Origin: Phoenicibacter sp963588595 | GTDB taxonomy: Bacteria > Actinomycetota > Coriobacteriia > Coriobacteriales > Eggerthellaceae | Direction of reading: 5' to 3' | Assembly (NCBI GenBank): GCA_963588595.1 | Contig: CAVAIA010000061.1 | Span: 1-7,370, forward strand | Length of the DNA stretch: 7,370 bases | Shown: positions 1 through 4,763 of the stretch, one piece after another | Layout: each line of letters opens with the position of its first letter | How positions within the stretch are numbered: position 1 is the stretch's first letter | The notes under the pieces: model-generated | What the model saw: the letters and a program-made list of their open reading frames with translations, nothing else | Databases searched by the model: none | Told to the model about the DNA's origin: nothing | Made by a program: the position numbers and the translations under genes

Positions 1-55
1 GCTCGCCGGGCTCATAACCCGGAGGTCGTTGGTTCAAATCCAGCCCCCGCGACCA
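1..55 (+). tRNA. Initiator tRNA-fMet (CAT), 3' part only
   Basis: This is the 3' two thirds of an initiator methionine tRNA; the acceptor 5' strand and most of the D arm lie outside the window. The anticodon stem is 6-10/18-22 around the loop CTCATAA, with anticodon CAT at 13-15. The three consecutive G:C pairs (GGG/CCC) next to the loop are the classic mark of initiator as opposed to elongator tRNA-Met. The T arm is 28-32/40-44 with loop TTCAAAT, the acceptor 3' strand is 45-51 (CCCCGCG), the discriminator is A52, and CCA is encoded at 53-55. Its last 29 bases recur at 210-238, which suggests the gene has served as an integration site. Confidence 0.93.
27..55 (+). repeat. Left copy of a 29-bp direct repeat (tRNA 3' end, putative att core)
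   Basis: Bases 27-55 (the last variable-loop base, T arm, acceptor 3' strand and CCA) are identical to 210-238. Tyrosine recombinases of integrative elements often target tRNA 3' ends and leave just this kind of duplication. Calling it an att core is inference, since no integrase is in the window. Confidence 0.7.
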
Positions 56-124
56 TTTATCAACCAAGATAACAACTCAAGTTGACCTTCATGTTTTTGG
101 CAACGACCGACGAGTTCCCGGAGG

Positions 125-186
125 GACGCTTTGGTTTTTTGCGAAGCAAAAACAAACATGCCCTTGAGGCATGTTTGAAAAGCGTC
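125..186. repeat. Three-way branched inverted repeat (two hairpins inside a closing stem)
   Basis: An outer perfect 8-bp stem GACGCTTT (125-132) / AAAGCGTC (179-186) encloses two hairpins that follow each other without a gap. The first is 136-142/146-152 (7 bp, loop GAA). The second is 153-162/168-177 (10 bp, CAAACATGCC with its complement, loop CTTGA). Nearly every base is paired, so this is unlikely to be chance. It lies between the two tRNA-end copies. Whether it acts as RNA, as a folded recombination site or as the relic of a palindromic element cannot be told from sequence alone. Confidence 0.6.
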
Positions 187-205
187 GGGTCTGTGAAGCA
201 GACCC
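187..205. repeat. Hairpin directly next to the duplicated tRNA end
   Basis: GGGTCTG (187-193) pairs perfectly with CAGACCC (199-205) around the loop TGAAG. It starts at the base after the outer stem of the branched repeat and ends four bases before the second tRNA-end copy. Read as tRNA it also forms a 5-bp stem with a 7-base loop containing GAA, but no matching D arm or acceptor 5' strand exists nearby. Confidence 0.55.
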
Positions 206-209
206 TGGA

Positions 210-238
210 CGTTGGTTCAAATCCAGCCCCCGCGACCA
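210..238 (+). repeat. Right copy of the 29-bp tRNA-fMet 3' end repeat (putative att site)
   Basis: This is an exact copy of 27-55, including T arm, acceptor 3' strand and CCA, with no tRNA 5' half in front of it. It is best explained as the distal attachment site of an integrated or decayed element, or as a junction between tandem elements. The 154 bases between the copies are too few for an intact element, so what remains would be a remnant, or the cargo would lie to the right. Confidence 0.7.
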
Positions 239-305
239 AAAAAACGGCAATCTACCTGCAAAAACTCCAAAATAATAAAAATGACTTCCTCCTAAAAATA
301 AGCCC

Positions 306-327
306 AAGTGGTCCCGAAGTGGTCCCG
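306..327 (+). repeat. Tandem direct repeat, 2 x 11 bp (AAGTGGTCCCG)
   Basis: AAGTGGTCCCG occurs twice head to tail at 306-316 and 317-327. It is 68 bases to the right of the second tRNA-end copy. Short direct repeats at this distance from an attachment core are typical of integrase arm-binding sites, but that role is inference from position. Confidence 0.5.
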
Positions 328-361
328 ACGACCAAGCAGAGCCACAACTAAACACTCAAAA

Positions 362-444
362 ACACTCCAAACCAAACAGACATATTACACACGAATAGTT
401 TCAGAAACGTCTGTGGTTGAATGGTTTGAGTGTAATGTGTGTAA
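362..444. repeat. Long imperfect inverted repeat with possible pseudoknot
   Basis: Three paired blocks occur in order: ACACTC (362-367) with GAGTGT (428-433), AAACCA (369-374) with TGGTTT (422-427), and ACAGAC (376-381) with GTCTGT (409-414), broken by small bulges. In the loop, TTACACAC (385-392) is the exact complement of GTGTGTAA (437-444) just outside the stem, which would make a pseudoknot; ATTACAC can alternatively pair with 430-436. No coding frame crosses it convincingly. The rest of 239-519 shows no gene, only AT-rich sequence and a weak 6-bp hairpin GTATAG/CTATAC (506-511/520-525). Confidence 0.45.
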
Positions 445-519
445 GGTTATTTGCTAACGGAGAATGCTATAAGTTTGCTGATCGTCAATTTTCGCCACGT
501 CGATTGTATAGCGTATTTA

Positions 520-1173
520 CTATACTTTTGGCAAACATGCCCATCTACATACTTTTTCGAGCGCATCAACCTGCTGCTGAGGTATAAGGTAGGCGGAATT
601 TTTATCTTTCATCAATTGGATTGGAACTATTACACAAAATGCCAGCATTAACAGGAAGGATGCAACTCCAAATATCCAATCGAGCACCGAGAGCGAACCA
701 CTATTAATCACTGTTGCTAGAAAGTAAACTGAGACAGGAAGAAGCAGAAAAAGACTGGTTGCAGCGCCAGGGTTATACCAACTCTTCATCTTTAAATTCA
801 TCTGTATACAGTGACCCAAAACTTGATAGAGATTAAACAAGATTGTCCCTAGGCCGAGCCAGATTAGCTCAGGAAACAGAAAAGCTAAAAGGTAGAAAAT
901 GTATGCACTCAAATTGACAACCATTACTGAATTCCAATTGCCGGGATAAACTCTAAAGCTTTCTTTATTTCCATAAAAATACCTATTGATAACAACTGGC
1001 CCCCCTCCAGGAAAGATATATTCTTCCGCTTGATGAAGTGGAAGGATCATTAGGGAAACCAGAAGTAACCTCTGCACTGTATCAAAATTCGGCATGAAAG
1101 CAACTGCATAGAGGGCAATTAGGGCAAATGCTATCATTGCAAAGTAAAACCAATTATTACGTAAAAATTTCAT
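520..1173 (-). CDS. HXXEE domain-containing integral membrane protein
   Basis: This 217-residue multi-spanning membrane protein belongs to the HXXEE family, whose biochemical role is not established. The name-giving motif is seen as HQAEE at residues 47-51 (LHQAEEYIFPGG), and a second conserved-looking patch GHCIQMN...YNPG lies at 120-136. Hydrophobic segments at about 9-27, 36-46, 82-100, 102-118, 138-156 and 164-186 indicate five or six membrane helices. The start at 1173 (MKFLRNNWF) is chosen over an ATG 12 codons earlier because AGAAAGG sits six bases in front of it; the earlier ATG has no such site and would lie close to the predicted transcription start. The gene is divergent from a TetR-type regulator and shares its control region, so it is probably the regulator's target. 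A transport, efflux or envelope role is possible but unproven. Confidence 0.85.
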   Translation of the reverse strand: MKFLRNNWFYFAMIAFALIALYAVAFMPNFDTVQRLLLVSLMILPLHQAEEYIFPGGGPVVINRYFYGNKESFRVYPGNWNSVMVVNLSAYIFYLLAFLFPELIWLGLGTILFNLYQVLGHCIQMNLKMKSWYNPGAATSLFLLLPVSVYFLATVINSGSLSVLDWIFGVASFLLMLAFCVIVPIQLMKDKNSAYLIPQQQVDALEKVCRWACLPKV

Positions 1174-1191
1174 AGGAAACCTTTCTCTGTA

Positions 1192-1219
1192 TTGATTATC
1201 CGACAACATGTTGTATAAT
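1192..1219 (+). promoter_or_regulatory. Candidate promoter for the TetR-family gene
   Basis: The -35 element is TTGATT (1192-1197, 4 of 6 consensus bases) and the -10 is a perfect TATAAT (1214-1219), with a 16-base spacer. Transcription would start near 1226, at the edge of the palindrome 1227-1244, which fits autorepression. Confidence 0.5.
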
Positions 1220-1220
1220 A

Positions 1221-1249
1221 ATGCTAATCTGGATTCTTCCAGATGTCAA
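1221..1249 (-). promoter_or_regulatory. Candidate promoter for the HXXEE gene
   Basis: On the minus strand a perfect TTGACA (-35, 1249-1244) is followed 17 bases later by TAGCAT (-10, 1226-1221, 4 of 6 consensus bases). It faces the promoter of the regulator; the two -10 boxes are one base apart, so the two polymerases could hardly bind at once. Confidence 0.55.
1227..1244. promoter_or_regulatory. Palindromic operator candidate, ATCTGGA-N4-TCCAGAT
   Basis: This perfect 7-bp inverted repeat with a 4-base centre fills the spacer between the -35 and -10 boxes of the HXXEE promoter and begins at the predicted start point of the TetR-type gene. Dyads of this size between divergent genes are typical TetR-family operators. 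One dimer bound here would block both promoters. Binding by the adjacent regulator is inference. Confidence 0.6.
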
Positions 1250-1297
1250 CAAACAAATAGATATGAATTTGTCGGATGATTATTGAAAGAGTTTTAC

Positions 1298-1870
1298 ATG
1301 GCAAACAAAAATCCCCAAAAGTGCGCCGAAACAAAATCTCGAATCTTTGATGCATTTTGGGGAATTTATAGCGTTAAGCCTCTGAGCATGATTAAGGTTA
1401 AAGCGGTAACTGATGCAGCAGGCTTCAATCGAAGCACCTTTTATGAGTATTTTGGGAACTTGAATGACTTGATGAAACAGGCCGAAAATGATCTTATCGA
1501 CCAGATGTACATTTATTTAGAAAAGGTTGCTTCGAAAATAGATAGCACTGCAGTACTTGAAGAAGCGGCTTGGATGTATCAAAAATATGGTCTTCAGCTA
1601 GATGCGCTTTTAGGATCTCATGGCGACCCATCTTTCATGGAGCACTTTAAAGAGCGAATCAAGCCTCTCTTTACAAAAAAACTGGACATCCCTAAAAATA
1701 ATGAAGCTTGTGATGTTTTGGCTGAATGCGTTTTGAGTGCCATGATTTCCGCAGTTGCATACTGGCATCGACAAGGGTCAGCTTTCCCAGCGCGTCAGCT
1801 TGCAATACTTCTTCAAAGCTTGTTGAATATGGGAGTTGTTAAAACAGCGGAGGTTGTAAAGACTCTTTAG
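1298..1870 (+). CDS. TetR/AcrR-family transcriptional regulator
   Basis: This 190-residue protein has the TetR architecture. An N-terminal three-helix DNA-binding domain covers about residues 12-58, with the helix-turn-helix in the stretch IKVKAVTDAAGFNRSTFYEYFGN (residues 32-54; RSTFYEYF is the typical recognition-helix signature). An all-helical ligand and dimer domain follows, too diverse to name a ligand. The ATG at 1298 is preferred over an in-frame TTG at 1283 because GAAAGAG lies six bases before the ATG, a canonical ribosome-binding position, and the TTG codon overlaps that site. The gene is divergent from the HXXEE membrane protein, and a perfect palindrome lies between them, so local repression of both genes is likely. 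An AT-rich two-way terminator begins eight bases after the stop. Confidence 0.9.
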   Translation: MANKNPQKCAETKSRIFDAFWGIYSVKPLSMIKVKAVTDAAGFNRSTFYEYFGNLNDLMKQAENDLIDQMYIYLEKVASKIDSTAVLEEAAWMYQKYGLQLDALLGSHGDPSFMEHFKERIKPLFTKKLDIPKNNEACDVLAECVLSAMISAVAYWHRQGSAFPARQLAILLQSLLNMGVVKTAEVVKTL

Positions 1871-1877
1871 CGCTTTA

Positions 1878-1924
1878 AAAACACGCTCTCTCTAAAATTC
1901 TATGTAGAACTTTAGAGGTGTTTT
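1878..1924. terminator. Bidirectional intrinsic terminator
   Basis: A long stem, 1890-1903 against 1904-1917 (12 of 14 Watson-Crick pairs plus a G-T pair), is framed by AAAACAC (1878-1884) and GTGTTTT (1918-1924), so a U-rich tail follows the stem in either direction. It ends the TetR-type gene from the left. The last codons and stop of the short minus-strand frame form its right arm. Confidence 0.6.
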
Positions 1925-2119
1925 ATTCAGCCTTTCGTTTACCTCATTTAACCGTGCACTTGTTTTAATGATTGCAAACTCGCTCATCAATTTGTCACGT
2001 TTTGCATCAGGTCCAACATTTGATGCTTTGAGTCTTCGTTGAATTGCGTCATAAAGCAATTCGCCGTCGGTATTTGTTTTGTCACCTTTCATTGACCTGA
2101 AAAACATGGCAATAGCCAT
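1892..2119 (-). CDS. Hypothetical protein, 75 residues, possible C-terminal remnant
   Basis: I do not recognise this frame, but it reads like protein: a charged, helix-rich sequence (GELLYDAIQRRLKAS, KRDKLMSEFAIIKTSARLNE) ending NKTPLKFYIEF. Its composition and ending resemble the C-terminal part of a much larger protein; I have a vague impression of a helicase or restriction-type protein but no motif to support it. The open frame continues upstream to 2185 inside the MOSC gene, but that part (RRRWMSWPRSARKG) is a shadow of the MOSC coding sequence. The ATG at 2119 has only AAAGGA 12 bases before it, which is a poor ribosome site. The stop codon lies in the terminator stem. It may be a small real gene or the left-over tail of a deleted one. 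Confidence 0.4.
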   Translation of the reverse strand: MAIAMFFRSMKGDKTNTDGELLYDAIQRRLKASNVGPDAKRDKLMSEFAIIKTSARLNEVNERLNKTPLKFYIEF

Positions 2120-2135
2120 TTGTGGGAGCGGTCCT

Positions 2136-2669
2136 TTACGAGCGCTCCGCGGCCAGCTCATCCAGCGCCTCCTGAGGGGTGGCATCGCAGTGACCGTCGC
2201 CGAGGTGCAGTAGGGTGAGTTTGTCGCCGGCTTTCACTTTGCCTGGTTTACGCACCACCGCGAAGATGCCTTCGTGTGGGAAAATGCAGTCGCCCATTAG
2301 GTGATAAATTGCGCATTTTGTGTGGCACACCTTGCCAATTTGTGAAATTTCGACTTCCACTTCGTCACCGAGTTTTAAAACTGTCCCCATCGGGATGTTC
2401 TTCAAATCAACACCGACAGTTGTAAAATTCTCTGCGAATGAGCCCGATTCAACTTGAATGCCTGCGTCGCGCACTTTTTGAATCGACTCATCTGCCAAAA
2501 ATGAAACTTGGCGGTGCCAATCGCCTGCGTGCGCATCATTTTCGATGCCAAAATCAAGAAGCACATTCGCAGGTTCTTCGCCGATGCTTTTCTTCTTTGT
2601 GCCTTTTTTCTTCGAAACGTTCACCGAAATTATTTGTGCGTCATCGGCGATTAAATCGCAGTTACCCAT
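2136..2669 (-). CDS. MOSC domain-containing protein
   Basis: This 177-residue stand-alone MOSC protein belongs to the family named after the C-terminal domain of molybdenum-cofactor sulfurase, thought to bind or carry sulfur or cofactor. Family landmarks seen are DAHAGDWHRQVS (residues 45-56), GSFAENFTTVGVDL (76-89) and GKVCHTKCAIYHLMGDCIFPHEGIFA (112-137), in which Cys115 is the expected conserved reactive cysteine, with Cys119 and Cys128 nearby. A Lys-rich insert (KKKGTKKKS, 20-28) and a GC-rich C-terminal tail (about residues 155-177) look less typical. The start at 2669 is well supported by GAGGGG six bases upstream. It is in the same direction as the cupin gene but 104 AT-rich bases away, so it may be transcribed separately; no molybdenum-cofactor gene is adjacent. 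Confidence 0.88.
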   Translation of the reverse strand: MGNCDLIADDAQIISVNVSKKKGTKKKSIGEEPANVLLDFGIENDAHAGDWHRQVSFLADESIQKVRDAGIQVESGSFAENFTTVGVDLKNIPMGTVLKLGDEVEVEISQIGKVCHTKCAIYHLMGDCIFPHEGIFAVVRKPGKVKAGDKLTLLHLGDGHCDATPQEALDELAAERS

Positions 2670-2773
2670 TGCTAACCCCTCTAAGTTAACGATTTTTTTT
2701 CTAATTTTATCAGTTATCTATTTCACCAATTTACCAAAAAAATTTTTCATAAAGCCATGCTCAATAAGAAAGC

Positions 2774-3313
2774 TTAGAGCACGAGAAGAAGTCCCATTTT
2801 AAACTTAGATTTAGCGCGGACCCAATGCTTTCCATTTTTGGCAAAGTGAAAATTCTCCCCTGCCTTGATGGTGAAAGTTTTCCCTTCATATCCAATCTCA
2901 CCTTCCCCATCAAACGCGAAGATAAGCGCCTCTCCTGGGGCGGAGTGTTCTGAAAGTCCCTCTCCTGCGTCGAATGCCATGAGCGCAAACTTCATCTTGT
3001 CATTATGAATCACATCCATATTGACAATTTTGCCATCCTCATATGGCAATTTTTCAGCTAATGTAAAGACTTCTCCAGGGTTAATCGCTTCATTCATTTT
3101 GTCTTCCTTCCTAATCTCAATCTCTGTGTAAATTGCACCCTCATCAGTTTTAAAACCAACGGGCGTCTCTGTTCTCGTCAAAAATAAATCTCCTTCTTTT
3201 AAATTATAAATTTGATTCGCCTTTGACTCGTAAACTTCAACGCCTCCTTCGTGCATAAGTATAAGTTTATGATAAGGGAAAATTTCTGCGCTAATATCCG
3301 TGTTTTGCGCCAT
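2774..3313 (-). CDS. Two-domain cupin protein (annotated from first ATG; true N-terminus probably further upstream)
   Basis: From the first ATG this encodes 179 residues. The C-terminal half (about 78-179) is a complete small cupin barrel. Motif 1 is GLSEHSAPGEALIFAFDGEGEI, with His123 and Glu128 but Ser in place of the second usual His. Motif 2 is GENFHFAKNGKHWVRA, with His163. The N-terminal half (to about residue 67) is a diverged second copy lacking the metal ligands; its first strands are missing here. The ATG has no visible ribosome site, and the frame stays open upstream with sequence (GQVFSIARDNQPVKG...) that aligns with GEVFTLAEKLPYEDG of the second domain. The full protein is therefore probably about 219 residues, starting near 3433 with a non-standard codon. 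The enzymatic or binding role is unknown. It follows the LCP gene on the same strand. Confidence 0.8.
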   Translation of the reverse strand: MAQNTDISAEIFPYHKLILMHEGGVEVYESKANQIYNLKEGDLFLTRTETPVGFKTDEGAIYTEIEIRKEDKMNEAINPGEVFTLAEKLPYEDGKIVNMDVIHNDKMKFALMAFDAGEGLSEHSAPGEALIFAFDGEGEIGYEGKTFTIKAGENFHFAKNGKHWVRAKSKFKMGLLLVL

Positions 3314-3427
3314 AGAAAATACATTGATTGAATTTTCACAATCGCAAATGTTCTTAGAGATCGTGCATCCCTTAACAGGCTGGTTATCCCTTGCTATAGA
3401 AAAAACTTGTCCAACAACTTCCTTAAA

Positions 3428-3444
3428 AATAATAACACTTCCCT
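3428..3444 (-). promoter_or_regulatory. Ribosome binding site and ATT start candidate of the cupin gene
   Basis: On the minus strand AGGGAAG (3444-3438) stands seven bases (measured from AGGG) before ATT at 3433-3431, with a second ATT directly after. This is 18 bases past the LCP stop codon, where an operon gene would be expected to start. An in-frame TAG at 3445-3443 bars any start further upstream. No ATG, GTG or TTG occurs in this frame before 3313. Confidence 0.5.
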
Positions 3445-3451
3445 ATAAATT

Positions 3452-4750
3452 TTATGAACCTGACCAATCAGACCCTATAACAACAATAACATTCGAAGAA
3501 GAAGAGTAATAATCTCCACCATTGACCACCCTGCCACAACCTAAATCTCTCACTACTAAATTTGCAGCACTCTCAAATTGGCTGTCCAGATAGATAACGA
3601 GTGTTTCAGTGTAAGTGACTCCCTGCTCTGCATTCGTTGCGCTATCTACTGCATATCCAACAGACTCCAATTGCGATTTTAAACTTGAAGCGGCTCCTGC
3701 TATTCCTGCACCATTTCTGACCTCAATGTGGACATTCGCCCTGTTTATAGACGTGTTTTGATCGATTACCTGTTGACTTTCTTGCTCACTTTTAAACTTA
3801 GCGATAATGACATCTGATTGCGAATCATATAGATTAAAAAGAGTTTTTCCAGTGGTTGAATCAGTAGACTCTTGTCCAGTTAAACAAAAATCTTGATAAG
3901 AATAATTTTCGCTCTTAGCTTTCAAGAAAAAATCTATTAAGTTTTGCGCTTGCAAATCTGTTGAAGTTTCTTTCGCAAAATCGGCCATATAATTTGCCAA
4001 ATCTGTATTAGACGAGCTTCCTAATTTTTCAATTGCACCTTTTAAGAAAGAAGCAATAATATTACTCTTCTCCTCCACTGTTCCCGAAATATTTTTTGAC
4101 CTGAGGATCGTGTAAGTCTCATCTTTACCCACATTAACTTTGCCAGCATTTAGTGTCAAGTTGCCAGAATATGGATCATCAATAGTAGTTGACAGATCCA
4201 TATCGAAACCGCCAACGCTTTGAATCAAGGATGCACTTGCATCAGCGGTTGTTTCAATAAAATGGTTAACTTTAATTTCAAAAGTTTGATTTATGGCATC
4301 AATCAAATCCTTATCTGTCCCATCTTCCTCAACTTGACAAAGAGGCTTAGTTTGATTACTCGTTGCCTCCAACGCTAAATTAGTTGGCAAAGTCATAATT
4401 GAGATGGTTTTATCCTTAGAACTTGTCTTCACTAGCGCATAAATGCGCGTGTTTTCTACTATGTTATAGGCAATAGGCGTCGAAGATGCAATGCCCGTTT
4501 CGATCTTAAGGAAAGTATATTGGTCTGAACTCGAATCACTTTGAACTAGAGCTTCCTTGGCATTAGAATTAGTTGAAGAAAGTCTTGAGTTTATGATAGT
4601 GTGATATGCAAAAATGCCCGCTATTACAGCTAAAGCAATAATTAAAATGACGACGCTCACCAAAATAAATCGATTTTTTTTGCGCCTTGAAAGCGCCCTT
4701 TGCATGACAAAAGAAGATGGTGAATAAACTCCCTTTTTAGAGTGCTTCAT
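3452..4750 (-). CDS. Membrane-anchored LCP-like protein with LytR C-terminal domain
   Basis: This 432-residue envelope protein has a basic cytoplasmic N-terminus (RRKKNR, 22-27), one transmembrane segment at about 28-49, an extracellular LytR-CpsA-Psr-like region (about 78-270), a linker and a LytR_C domain (about 338-428: VRNGAGIAGAASSLKSQLES...VIVVIGSDW). LCP enzymes attach anionic glycopolymers to peptidoglycan. Here the usual SIPRD block appears as TLPTNLAL (120-127), without the arginine and aspartate, and the late arginine-rich block is YTILRSKN (213-220), so glycopolymer transferase activity is doubtful. The start is supported by AAAGGAG eight bases upstream. It lies 13 bases after murA in the same operon, which fits a cell-wall role, perhaps structural or regulatory. 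The domain assignment is firm at the C-terminus and less so for the catalytic-like region. Confidence 0.83.
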   Translation of the reverse strand: MKHSKKGVYSPSSFVMQRALSRRKKNRFILVSVVILIIALAVIAGIFAYHTIINSRLSSTNSNAKEALVQSDSSSDQYTFLKIETGIASSTPIAYNIVENTRIYALVKTSSKDKTISIMTLPTNLALEATSNQTKPLCQVEEDGTDKDLIDAINQTFEIKVNHFIETTADASASLIQSVGGFDMDLSTTIDDPYSGNLTLNAGKVNVGKDETYTILRSKNISGTVEEKSNIIASFLKGAIEKLGSSSNTDLANYMADFAKETSTDLQAQNLIDFFLKAKSENYSYQDFCLTGQESTDSTTGKTLFNLYDSQSDVIIAKFKSEQESQQVIDQNTSINRANVHIEVRNGAGIAGAASSLKSQLESVGYAVDSATNAEQGVTYTETLVIYLDSQFESAANLVVRDLGCGRVVNGGDYYSSSSNVIVVIGSDWSGS

Positions 4751-4763
4751 CTATCTGTCTCCT

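Larger units (their letters stand above)
1195..1280. repeat. Inverted 12-bp leader repeats TTGTCGGATRAT in front of both divergent genes
   Basis: TTGTCGGATAAT on the minus strand (1195-1206) and TTGTCGGATGAT on the plus strand (1269-1280) match at 11 of 12 bases and point toward the two genes. Both are followed by a similar purine-rich GAAAG stretch and then the start codon, 33 and 29 bases away. The first copy runs into a 12-bp palindrome ACAACATGTTGT (1203-1214). These could be extra regulator sites or a duplicated leader. Confidence 0.5.

Noticed and set aside
73..98. Terminator after tRNA-fMet (CAACT/AGTTG then T-run)
   Set aside because: Only five pairs with a 2-base loop, and the T-run is nine bases away; too weak to call.
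56..210. Group I intron or tmRNA between the tRNA-like pieces
   Set aside because: It is too short for a group I intron, whose conserved core sequences are not seen, and no tmRNA acceptor or tag-peptide frame is present.
187..238. A second complete tRNA (possibly with GAA anticodon)
   Set aside because: The stem-loop and T arm fit, but there is no D arm and no 5' strand complementary to CCCCGCG upstream in the right place; a copied 3' end explains it better.
82..355. Open frames of 88-89 codons on both strands across the tRNA-end copy
   Set aside because: The minus frame contains LDLNQRP, a well-known artefact of translating tRNA sequence; both frames run through hairpins and repeats and lack ribosome sites.
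451..651. Plus-strand frame of 66 codons
   Set aside because: It overlaps the end of the well-supported HXXEE gene in antisense and shows no ribosome site or family features.
2120..2148. Terminator for the MOSC gene (GGAGCG/CGCTCC around its stop codon)
   Set aside because: Six pairs with a long loop and no T-run after it in either direction.
2120..2185. Upstream extension of the short minus-strand frame into the MOSC gene
   Set aside because: The peptide (RRRWMSWPRSARK) is the out-of-frame reading of GC-rich MOSC codons; only the part from 2119 reads like protein.
2670..2773. Promoter of the MOSC gene in the AT-rich gap
   Set aside because: TAAAAT is a possible -10 box, but no -35 hexamer stands at an acceptable distance; a promoter is likely but could not be placed.
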